A DNA stretch of 14,699 bases from positions 1 to 14,699 of the forward strand of contig CAJUSH010000059.1 of assembly GCA_910589045.1 (NCBI GenBank). The letters are read 5' to 3'. Both the position numbers and the translations under genes were made by a program. Below are positions 6,994-13,547 of this stretch, one piece after another; positions within the stretch are counted from its first letter, which is position 1, and the number at the start of each line of letters is the position of its first letter. Source of the DNA: an uncultured Eubacterium sp. (lineage in GTDB: Bacteria; Bacillota_A; Clostridia; Lachnospirales; Lachnospiraceae). A model generated the notes under the pieces. That model made no database searches and had not been told where the DNA came from. It worked only from the letters and a program-made list of their open reading frames with translations.

Positions 6994-8361
6994 TCAGAAC
7001 TTCGGCAGTCCGTCGAAGCCGGCCTGCAGATCTGCATCCGTAGGAACATAGTCCTGCATCTCACCGTTGTGGAACTTCTCGTATGCTACCATATCGAAGT
7101 AGCCGGTTCCGGTCAGTCCGAACAGAATCGTCTTCTCCTCCCCGGTTTCCCTGCACTTCATAGCCTCGTCGATGGCCACGCGGATGGCATGAGAGCTTTC
7201 CGGCGCGGGAAGGATACCCTCTACCCGTGCAAACTGCTCTGCCGCCTCGAATACCGACGTCTGCTCCACCGCCCGGGCCTCCATGTAACCGTCCGCGTAA
7301 AGCTGGGACAGAACGGAGCTCATACCGTGGTAACGCAGCCCGCCCGCATGGTTTGCGGAGGGGATAAAGCCGCTTCCGAGGGTGTACATCTTCGCCAAGG
7401 GGCATACCATTCCGGTATCGCAGAAATCGTATGCAAATTTTCCTCTTGTTAAGCTGGGGCAGCTCGCAGGCTCTACCGCGATAAACTGATAGTCCGCTTC
7501 TCCCCGCAGCTTCTCACCCATGAAAGGCGAAATCAGACCGCCAAGATTGGAACCGCCGCCCGCACAGCCGATAATCATATCCGGCTTAATGCCGTATTTG
7601 TCCATGGCAAGCTTCGCCTCCACGCCGATCACGGACTGATGCAGGAGCACCTGGTTGAGCACGCTTCCGAGCACGTAGCGGTAGCCCTCCGTTCCCGTGG
7701 CTACCTCGACCGCCTCGGAGATGGCGCAGCCAAGGCTTCCGGTCGTCCCCGGATGATCCGCCAGGATTTTCTTTCCGATCTCGGTCGTCTCGGAGGGCGA
7801 AGGCGTCACGCTGGCGCCGTAGGTACGCATCACCTCCCGGCGGAAGGGCTTCTGCTCATAGGAGCATTTCACCATGAACACCTTGCAGTCCAGGTCAAAA
7901 TAGGAGCACGCCATGGAGAGCGCCGTTCCCCACTGACCCGCACCGGTCTCTGTGGTCACGCCCTTAAGGCCCTGCTTTTTTGCATAATATGCCTGTGCGA
8001 TTGCGGAATTGAGCTTATGGCTCCCGCTTGTGTTGTTGCCCTCAAATTTGTAGTAGATCTTCGCGGGCGTGTCAAGCTTTTTCTCCAGGCAGTATGCCCG
8101 CACCAGCGGCGACGGGCGGTACATCTTGTAAAAATCCTGAATCTCCTCCGGAATCGGGATATAGCGGTTGTCATTGTCAAGCTCCTGCTTTACCAGCTCC
8201 TCACAAAAAACACCTGCCAGCTCCTCGGCCTTCATCGGCTCACGGGTCCCGGGATTTAAAAGCGGCGCGGGCTTCGTTTTCATATCCGCCCGCACATTGT
8301 ACCAGTCCCTTGGCATTTCCTGTTCTTCCAGATAAATTTTGTAGGGTATTTTCTCACTCAT
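6994..8361 (-). CDS. trpB: standalone tryptophan synthase beta chain, TrpB2 type
   Basis: 455 residues from the ATG at 8361. A GTG one codon earlier (8364) has slightly better spacing to AAGGA and cannot be excluded. The length, the N-terminal extension (about 80 residues before the PSPL motif) and HAGGLRYHGM place it in the TrpB2 branch rather than TrpB1. The PLP lysine is K116 in GSHKLNSA; ETGAGQWG (138-145) and GGGSNLGG (268-275) are intact. TrpB2 proteins condense indole with serine (or phosphoserine in some archaeal forms) to make tryptophan. No trpA is present, so indole would have to come from elsewhere, for instance salvage from neighbouring bacteria. It lies 41 nt downstream of trpS on the same strand, which links tryptophan supply to tRNA-Trp charging. 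Confidence 0.93.
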   Translation of the reverse strand: MSEKIPYKIYLEEQEMPRDWYNVRADMKTKPAPLLNPGTREPMKAEELAGVFCEELVKQELDNDNRYIPIPEEIQDFYKMYRPSPLVRAYCLEKKLDTPAKIYYKFEGNNTSGSHKLNSAIAQAYYAKKQGLKGVTTETGAGQWGTALSMACSYFDLDCKVFMVKCSYEQKPFRREVMRTYGASVTPSPSETTEIGKKILADHPGTTGSLGCAISEAVEVATGTEGYRYVLGSVLNQVLLHQSVIGVEAKLAMDKYGIKPDMIIGCAGGGSNLGGLISPFMGEKLRGEADYQFIAVEPASCPSLTRGKFAYDFCDTGMVCPLAKMYTLGSGFIPSANHAGGLRYHGMSSVLSQLYADGYMEARAVEQTSVFEAAEQFARVEGILPAPESSHAIRVAIDEAMKCRETGEEKTILFGLTGTGYFDMVAYEKFHNGEMQDYVPTDADLQAGFDGLPKF

Positions 8362-8402
8362 CACAGTTTCAGTCCTTTCGTTTGTTAAATATAAATTTTA
8401 TT

Positions 8403-9491
8403 TTATGCCCGTCCGTACTTTTCCGCCTGTTCCTTTATGAGCGCCGCGTCGTCAAAGTAATTGATCTTCATCGCTGCGCGCACCTTTGAAAGCGTATCCG
8501 CCGCCACCGCTTCGGCCTCCTGTGACCCCTTTTTCAGGATCTCATAAACAGTGGGAATGTCCTTCTCCCACTGCGCCCTGCGGGCACGGATAGGCCCAAG
8601 CTCCGCCTGCATCACGTGGTTCAAAAATTTCTTCACCTTTACGTCGCCGAGACCGCCGCGCTTATAGTGCTCCTCCAGCTCCTCGATCCCCGCATACTCC
8701 GGCAGAAACTCCGCAAAGTGCTCCGGACGGGAAAATGCCTCCAGATAGATAAACACCGGGTTACCCTCCACCCTTCCGGGGTCGGACACCTTAAGATGAT
8801 TCGGGTCGGTAAACATGGACATGACCTTCGTGCGCACCTCCTCCTCCGTGTCAGAGAGGTAGATACAGTTGTTTAAGGACTTGCTCATCTTCGCCTTGCC
8901 GTCGATACCCGGCAGGCGCAGGCATGCCTGGTTGTCCGGGAGCATGATCTGCGGCATCGTCAGTGTCTCGCCATAGACGGAATTGAATTTGTGCACGATC
9001 TCGCGGCACTGCTCGAGCATCGGCATCTGATCCTCGCCCACCGGAACACACGTCGCCTGGAAGGCCGTTATATCCGCCGCCTGGCTGATCGGGTACGTAA
9101 AAAAGCCTACCGGGATGCTCGCCTCAAAGCCCCGCATCTGTATCTCCGACTTTACGGTAGGATTCCGCTGCAGACGCGATACCGTCACCAGGTTCATATA
9201 ATAGAAGCTCAGCTCCGTCAGCTGGGGTATCATGGACTGGATAAAGAGCGTAGATTTCTCCGGGTCAAGCCCGCAGGAAAGGTAATCCAGCGCGACCTCC
9301 ACGATATTCTGGCGCACCTTCTCGGGATTGTCCGCATTGTCCGTCAGCGCCTGCGCATCCGCAATCATAATATAAATTTTATCAAACCCGCCGGAGTTTT
9401 GCAGCTCCACCCTGCGCCGCAGGGAGCCTACATAATGTCCCACATGAAGCCGGCCCGTGGGGCGGTCTCCGGTTAAAATGATCTTTGCCAT
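8403..9491 (-). CDS. trpS: tryptophanyl-tRNA synthetase
   Basis: 362 residues, class Ic aminoacyl-tRNA synthetase. The ATP-binding HIGH-type motif is HVGH (16-19) inside PTGRLHVGHYVGS, and the KMSKS loop is intact (201-205). VGEDQ (151-155) and the LPDNQACLRLPGIDGKAK stretch before KMSKS are typical of the family. It attaches tryptophan to tRNA-Trp. The ATG at 9491 has AGAGG about 9 nt upstream. The 114-nt gap to hypB is too short for a T-box leader but holds a GC-rich stem-loop (9532-9571). Probably co-transcribed with trpB2. Confidence 0.96.
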   Translation of the reverse strand: MAKIILTGDRPTGRLHVGHYVGSLRRRVELQNSGGFDKIYIMIADAQALTDNADNPEKVRQNIVEVALDYLSCGLDPEKSTLFIQSMIPQLTELSFYYMNLVTVSRLQRNPTVKSEIQMRGFEASIPVGFFTYPISQAADITAFQATCVPVGEDQMPMLEQCREIVHKFNSVYGETLTMPQIMLPDNQACLRLPGIDGKAKMSKSLNNCIYLSDTEEEVRTKVMSMFTDPNHLKVSDPGRVEGNPVFIYLEAFSRPEHFAEFLPEYAGIEELEEHYKRGGLGDVKVKKFLNHVMQAELGPIRARRAQWEKDIPTVYEILKKGSQEAEAVAADTLSKVRAAMKINYFDDAALIKEQAEKYGRA

Positions 9492-9531
9492 ATGTGTTTT
9501 CCTCTTCCTACTTTAATTTTAAATTTACGTT

Positions 9532-9571
9532 CCCGGCCCGTGCCCCTTACGGGCGCGGTTATCCCGCCGGG
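9532..9571 (-). other. GC-rich stem-loop in the hypB-trpS gap
   Basis: On the minus strand CCCGGC (9566-9571) can pair with GCCGGG (9532-9537), enclosing a nested GCCCGT/ACGGGC hairpin with which it competes for two bases. No U-run follows, so it is not a normal terminator. It could be a processing or stabilising element. No convincing trpS promoter was found in the gap. Confidence 0.4.
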
Positions 9572-9605
9572 AAAATCCACGCTGCATAGGCAGTGCAAAA
9601 ATTGC

Positions 9606-10286
9606 TTACGTCAGGGTGCCCTGATACGCCGATATCTCTCTGCGCAGCCAGGCAATCCAGGCATCAAAGCCCTCGCCGGTCTTTGCGGACAGGAAAATGA
9701 TCTCCGCCCGCGGATTCAGCCTGCGGATACGCGTTTCCACCGCCTCCTTATCAAAGTCGTCAAACACCGGAAGCGCATCGCACTTGTTGATGAGCACCAC
9801 ATCGCAGATCGTAAACATCAGCGGGTACTTTAGCGGCTTGTCGTCCCCCTCCGGCACCGAGAGGATCATCGCGTTTTTCGTACTCCCGGTGTCAAACTCC
9901 GCGGGACAGACGAGGTTTCCCACGTTCTCCAGAACCACAAGATCCAGATCCTTTGTATCAAACTCCCGGATGCCCTGACGTGTCATGTCCGCATCCAGAT
10001 GGCACATTCCCCCGGTATGTATCTGAATCGCCGGAACGCCCGCCTGCGTGATCGCCTGTGCGTCCACGTCGGAATCGATATCCGCCTCCATGACGCCGAT
10101 GCGCAGCTCTTCCCTGAGCGCTGCGATTGTGCGCTTCAGAACCGTCGTCTTGCCCGCCCCCGGCGACGACATCAGGTTCAGAAGATACGTCCTCTGCTCC
10201 CGCAGCTCCTCCCGAAGCTTATCCGCATCCGCGTCGTTGTCCTCAAAAATACTGCGTTTTACTTCTATGACTCTGAAATCTGTCAT
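9606..10286 (-). CDS. hypB: HypB-type nickel-binding GTPase (hydrogenase/urease maturation factor)
   Basis: 226 residues of the SIMIBI G3E GTPase class. Visible are the P-loop SSPGAGKTT (40-48), MEADIDSDVDAQAI (67-79), the metal-site residues C95 and H96 in TGGMCHLDADM, C127 in GNLVCPAEFD, and the base-recognition motif NKCD (167-170). It lacks the N-terminal His-rich nickel store of some relatives. HypB uses GTP hydrolysis with HypA to load Ni into [NiFe]-hydrogenase. No hypA, other hyp genes, hydrogenase or urease genes lie in the window, so its client is unknown. It lies between cysK and trpS (57-nt gap to cysK) with AAAGGGG ahead of the ATG. Confidence 0.93.
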   Translation of the reverse strand: MTDFRVIEVKRSIFEDNDADADKLREELREQRTYLLNLMSSPGAGKTTVLKRTIAALREELRIGVMEADIDSDVDAQAITQAGVPAIQIHTGGMCHLDADMTRQGIREFDTKDLDLVVLENVGNLVCPAEFDTGSTKNAMILSVPEGDDKPLKYPLMFTICDVVLINKCDALPVFDDFDKEAVETRIRRLNPRAEIIFLSAKTGEGFDAWIAWLRREISAYQGTLT

Positions 10287-10343
10287 TCTATTCCCCTTTC
10301 TTCCACACGGCCGCCTTCAAAATTACGCCGCATATCATGCGTT

Positions 10344-11303
10344 TCAGCCTTCCCCGCCCGAAGCGTCTTCTTTCGCCTCTTCAAACAGGGGCGTCGAAAA
10401 ATAACGCTCCGCCGTGTCCGGCAGAACCGTCACTACGGTCTTTCCCTTCCCCAGCTTTTTTGCCAGCCGCAGCGCCGCCGCCACGTTGGTACCGCTGGAA
10501 ATGCCGCACATGATGCCCTCCCTGCGCGCCAGGTCCCGGGCAGTCTGAATCGCCTCCTCATCCGTGACGATACAGATATCCTCGTAAATGCTCTGATTGA
10601 GAATTGCGGGAATCACACCGTCCCCGATCCCCATCTGCAAATGTGTGCCGATGGAGCCGCCGGAGAGAATCGCCGCATGCTCCGGCTCCACCGCCCAGAT
10701 GACCATATCCGGATTTTTCTCCTTTAACGTCTCCCCGATGCCTGTGATCGTGCCGCCGGTTCCGATACCCGAGCAAAAGCCGTGGATCGGTCCATCCACC
10801 TGTGCGCGTATTTCCAGCCCCGTCTGATCCCTGTGCACCTGGGGATTTGCCGGATTCTCAAACTGCTGGGGCACAAACACCCGCGGATCCTCCTTCGCCA
10901 TCGCAAGCGCCGTCTTAAGACACTCCTCAATCGCTTTCCCGATATTGCCCGCGTCGTGGACGAGCACCACCTCCGCTCCGTAATGACGCATGAGCTTTCT
11001 GCGCTCCTCGCTCACCGAATCCGGCATAATGATGCGCACCCGGTAGCCCTCCACCGCACCGACTAATGCAAGGCCGATACCCTGATTGCCGCTGGTCGGC
11101 TCCACGATGATCGTATCCTCCCTGATCAGCCCACGCTCCTTTGCGTCACGCAGCATATTGTACGCCGTGCGCGTCTTGATGGAGCCGCCCACATTTAAGC
11201 CCTCAAACTTTACGAGAACCCGGGCGCTGTCCCCGTCCACCATATGATTCAGCCGGATCATCGGCGTATGTCCCATCACTTCCAGAATATTATTATAAAC
11301 CAT
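10344..11303 (-). CDS. cysK: cysteine synthase-like PLP enzyme (CysK/CBS family, divergent active site)
   Basis: 319 residues, fold type II PLP enzyme close to O-acetylserine sulfhydrylase. The PLP lysine is K43, in GGSIKTR where most OASS enzymes have SVKDR. The substrate loop is TSGNQG (70-75) rather than TSGNTG. The phosphate loop GTGGTITG (181-188), SSG (269-271) and PDTAERYFST (295-304) are conserved. OASS makes cysteine and acetate from O-acetylserine and sulfide; given the changes in the loop and in GSIGTHLQMGIGDG (216-229), another beta-replacement reaction is possible. The ATG at 11303 has GGGGGAG upstream. It is the first gene of the cysK-hypB-trpS-trpB2 unit, behind a consensus promoter and a ~116-nt leader. 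No cysE is nearby. Confidence 0.85.
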   Translation of the reverse strand: MVYNNILEVMGHTPMIRLNHMVDGDSARVLVKFEGLNVGGSIKTRTAYNMLRDAKERGLIREDTIIVEPTSGNQGIGLALVGAVEGYRVRIIMPDSVSEERRKLMRHYGAEVVLVHDAGNIGKAIEECLKTALAMAKEDPRVFVPQQFENPANPQVHRDQTGLEIRAQVDGPIHGFCSGIGTGGTITGIGETLKEKNPDMVIWAVEPEHAAILSGGSIGTHLQMGIGDGVIPAILNQSIYEDICIVTDEEAIQTARDLARREGIMCGISSGTNVAAALRLAKKLGKGKTVVTVLPDTAERYFSTPLFEEAKEDASGGEG

Positions 11304-11419
11304 AATATGAATCTCCCCCGTTTTTTGGCGCTGTCATTGTACCGTGTCCGCCAGATCCGCAGACACCTCGCCAGGTGCCCCTATTACATGGCACCCGCTA
11401 ACCGCTTGCTTCGCCAAGT
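11304..11419 (-). promoter_or_regulatory. structured 5' leader of cysK with mutually exclusive stems
   Basis: Four segments on the minus strand can pair in alternative ways. GGTGCC (11390-11395) pairs with GGCACC (11374-11379); CACCT (11373-11377) pairs with AGGTG (11364-11368, loop GGCG); GTGTCTGC (11359-11366) pairs with GCGGACAC (11344-11351, one G-U). The middle stem excludes both others, as in attenuators and riboswitches. A small CTTG/CAAG hairpin lies at the 5' end. No U-run ends the leader, so any control would more likely act on translation or RNA stability. I match it to no known riboswitch class. Confidence 0.45.
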
Positions 11420-11425
11420 GCTCAT

Positions 11426-11454
11426 ATTATACTCTATATCACACAACATGTCAA
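11426..11454 (-). promoter_or_regulatory. consensus sigma-A promoter of the cysK-hypB-trpS-trpB2 unit
   Basis: The minus strand reads TTGACA (11449-11454), exactly 17 nt, TATAAT (11426-11431): a perfect match. Upstream is AT-rich, with two copies of GAATTTATAA (11471-11480 and 11482-11491, plus strand) that could act as UP elements. The predicted start is near 11419. Confidence 0.92.
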
Positions 11455-11491
11455 AAGAACTGCGCAATTTGAATTTATAAGGAATTTATAA

Positions 11492-11636
11492 TGCTGCTTT
11501 TTACACCCGGGCCACGCACTTGCCGCGGAGCTGCGGGAAAACCCGATTCATGCAGCAACTTGGGCTTCGCGAAGCAAATTTTCATGACCAAACTGCCCGT
11601 TACTGGTCACGGCGTGCACAGCAGCCTTATAATATG
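11492..11636. other. non-coding, palindrome-rich intergenic stretch
   Basis: No convincing gene is found between the cysK promoter region and the aldolase terminator. The stretch holds several short hairpins: CCGC/GCGG around 11523-11536, the perfect 12-base palindrome GCTTCGCGAAGC (11564-11575), and TGACCA (11585-11590) with TGGTCA (11604-11609) enclosing an AAC/GTT pair. The density of stems suggests a repetitive intergenic element (REP-like) or a small RNA; this rests on appearance only. Confidence 0.35.
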
Positions 11637-11639
11637 GCG

Positions 11640-11670
11640 AAAAAAGACCCCGCAGGTTCCCCTGCGGAGT
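11640..11670 (-). terminator. rho-independent terminator of the aldolase gene
   Basis: On the minus strand CCGCAGG pairs with CCTGCGG (loop GGAA), with two further outer pairs beyond a mismatch, and is followed directly by TCTTTTTT. It lies about 45 nt past the aldolase stop and separates it from the cysK promoter. Confidence 0.88.
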
Positions 11671-11714
11671 CCGTGTAAAAGCACAGCCCAGGCCGTTTGC
11701 TTTTCCGTATCTGA

Positions 11715-12497
11715 CTATCCTGCCCTGACTGCAGCCGCCTCAGCCGCGACCTCTTTGAGCGCCTTCTGGAAGTGCCACATGTCGTTTCCGACGATAATCA
11801 TATTGTATCCCTCTTTTACAGCGTTTTCGAGATTTTCCTTCGTGGGCGGTACCACGGGGCCCAGCACGCCGATGCCCTTTGCCTTTGCGGCCGTCACCAG
11901 CTTGTTATACGCCTCCTTTACCTCCTCGCCCATGGTATAGCCGATCTCCAGATTTTTGGATACGGCATAGTCGATGGGGCCGAAGTTCACGGCGTCGATG
12001 CCCGCTACCGCCAGTATCTCTTCCAGGTTATCCGTGAACTCATAGTCCTCGTCCATGGGAATCACGAGTGTATCGCGGTTCTGCTGTTCGATGTATGTAT
12101 TCCAGTCGAAGTTATGGTAGCCGAAGCCGGCCGCCCGCACATTGCTCTCGCCGCCGCGCCGTCCGAGGGGCGAAAACTTTGCGGCCTCCACACATTTTCT
12201 CGCCATCCCGGCGGTCTTGCAGTGGGGAATGACAACACCGTCCGCGCCCCACTCGAGCACCTTTCGGATTGCAACCTCGTCGTCGTCCGCCATGCGCACC
12301 AGAACGGAGATATCGTGCAGCTTTGCCGCCATGATCTGCTTCTCAAACGTCTCGCCGAGCATCCAGTTTGTGTGCTCCAGATCCAGATAGATAAAGTCCA
12401 GTCCTGACATTGCAATATTTTCAATCACACAGGTCACACCCGTAAAGCATGCCATGCCAAATACCGGGCCGTTTTTCATTTTCTCTTTTAATGTCAT
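11715..12497 (-). CDS. HpcH/HpaI-family class II aldolase (2-keto-3-deoxy acid aldolase type)
   Basis: 260 residues from the ATG at 12497, chosen because AGGAG lies 5 nt upstream and the family normally starts here. The frame is open further upstream only because of the rearrangement described for 12509-13293. The alpha/beta barrel shows DLEHT (39-43, catalytic-type H42), VRMADDDEVAIRKVLEWGAD (67-86, R68), E150 in MDEDYE and D176 in GPIDYAV as the likely metal ligands, and KFSPLGRRG (107-115). The family cleaves 2-keto-3-deoxy sugar acids or related hydroxy-keto acids to pyruvate plus an aldehyde; the substrate here is unknown. It follows a TRAP permease remnant by 11 nt, which suggests it once belonged to a sugar-acid uptake operon. 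Whether it still has a promoter is unclear. Confidence 0.88.
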   Translation of the reverse strand: MTLKEKMKNGPVFGMACFTGVTCVIENIAMSGLDFIYLDLEHTNWMLGETFEKQIMAAKLHDISVLVRMADDDEVAIRKVLEWGADGVVIPHCKTAGMARKCVEAAKFSPLGRRGGESNVRAAGFGYHNFDWNTYIEQQNRDTLVIPMDEDYEFTDNLEEILAVAGIDAVNFGPIDYAVSKNLEIGYTMGEEVKEAYNKLVTAAKAKGIGVLGPVVPPTKENLENAVKEGYNMIIVGNDMWHFQKALKEVAAEAAAVRAG

Positions 12498-12508
12498 AAA
12501 TTCTCCTA

Positions 12509-12640
12509 TCACAGGCTGTAGCCCAACAGCAGCGGCAGCCAGGTTGTCAGTGCAGGCCATACGCTGATAGCGATGAGCACGATAATATTGCAGGTTACAT
12601 AGGGCAGCGCACCCTTGAAAATCCGAATGATCGGCGACGA
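12509..12640 (-). pseudogene. C-terminal remnant of a TRAP transporter large permease (DctM)
   Basis: The last 43 codons of a DctM-like protein are readable before the stop at 12509-12511. They include IFKGALPYVTCNIIVLIAIS and WPALTTWLPLLLGYSL, which match the usual last transmembrane helix and WLP ending of the family. The reading frame differs from that of the HTH fragment to which it is joined. The rest of dctM and any dctP and dctQ are absent from the window. The short normal spacing to the aldolase (11 nt, with the aldolase ribosome site in between) looks like an intact old operon junction. Confidence 0.75.
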
Positions 12641-12809
12641 AACCGTTTTGCTCCAGACGCTGGAGCACACTGCGGATGGGCGTGCGGGAAACATGGAACT
12701 GCTGGCAAAGGGTGTTCTCGCTGATGAGCTGCCCCGGCTTTAAGCGCAGGGAAACCAGATCGGTCTCTAACAGTTGATAAATTTCGTCGGTGGTGTAGGT
12801 ATGTTCCAT
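12636..12809 (-). pseudogene. DNA-binding N-terminal half of a GntR/FCD-family regulator, truncated
   Basis: Starting at ATG 12809, 58 codons encode a GntR-type winged-helix start. LRLKPGQLISENTLCQQF (21-38), HVSRTPIRSVLQRLEQNGFV (39-58) is the recognition part. The wing hairpin that should follow is missing and the sequence runs into the DctM remnant. No ribosome site precedes the ATG. The next bases upstream are the antisense of the FCD half (12810-13293), so the two halves lie head-to-head. The frame stays open through the DctM remnant into the aldolase, so a 364-residue HTH-aldolase fusion is theoretically readable. Confidence 0.8.
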
Positions 12810-13293
12810 AATGCGATCGATCTGGATATCGCAAACCAGATGATCTACTCCCGCGTTGCCCTGGAGACGATGGTACTGCGGGATTTTGCCAGAGTCTGCT
12901 CCCCCCACGGACATGGCGCGGGTACATTACTGGTATGAGCAGCTCTTAGGTGCCGCAAACATCGCAGACGGGCTTGCTTATTTTGACGAGCAGCGGTTTC
13001 TGGCGACCGACCTCGCCATGCATGAGGTCTGGTTCCAGGCCACGGATAAGCCCTATCTCTGGGAACGGCTTACCGCGCCCCATCCGGACTACTCCCGCTT
13101 TATCCGCCTTGATATCGTCGGCGCAAAAAATGTACCGGACGTCCTCGCCGACCATAAAAAAATGCTCGATATTATCGAGCATAAAAAACTTGATGAAATT
13201 GAACCGCTGCTCTCCCACCACCTCTACGGCGGCGTGCGCAGACTCGGGGCATGCCTGTTCTCCGAGGAGTATGCGGTATATTTTAAGAAATAG
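12810..13293 (+). pseudogene. FCD ligand-binding half of a GntR-family regulator, without HTH and frameshifted
   Basis: In the frame AAT GCG ATC GAT CTG, translation gives IDLDIANQMIYSRVALET followed by MVLRDFARVCS, the first FCD helices. After the six Cs at 12901-12906 the frame must shift by one base to continue TDMARVHYWYEQLLG and on to the stop at 13291-13293. With five Cs the frame would be continuous. FCD metal-site candidates are visible: LATDLAMHEVW, ADHKKMLDII and LLSHHLYGGVRR. The DNA-binding half is absent on this strand; a matching half lies inverted just upstream. An internal ATG at 12913 could start a 126-residue FCD-only protein, but no good ribosome site is seen. Confidence 0.8.
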
Positions 13294-13329
13294 TATTTGC
13301 GGCATTTTTTCCTGCGCTTCGGGTCAATG

Positions 13330-13395
13330 GGCAAAGCTCCTATCAGGGCTGTATGCATGACATGTCCGCTTCATGCCCTCATAGGCTCTTTTGCC
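13330..13395. terminator. long imperfect hairpin between the converging GntR remnant and galM
   Basis: GGCAAAG..CCTATCAGGGC (13330-13349) pairs with GCCCTCATAGG..CTTTTGCC (13375-13395) with a few mismatches, around a loop of about 25 nt. The tails are not strongly U-rich. Its place between convergent genes fits a two-way terminator. The rest of 13294-13547 shows no gene. Confidence 0.45.
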
Positions 13396-13547
13396 TCATC
13401 ATATTTCCCCTGTCTCTGATTTTCTGCAATCCGCCCGGCAGCTATCAAAAATATCCTCCACCGGGGAATTCTATTTATCACTTGTACGGGATTCCACTGT
13501 ATCGTCACAGTAAAATTCTGCCATCATTTTTCAGCTAACTCTATCGC

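Noticed and set aside
9492..9605. T-box or tryptophan leader ahead of trpS
   Set aside because: The gap is only 114 nt, and no T-box core, Trp specifier context or terminator/antiterminator pair with U-run is visible.
12498..12914. 399-codon minus-strand frame as a single genuine protein
   Set aside because: The part before 12809 is antisense to the FCD domain, the middle is out of frame with the recognisable DctM end, and only the aldolase has a ribosome site and family start.
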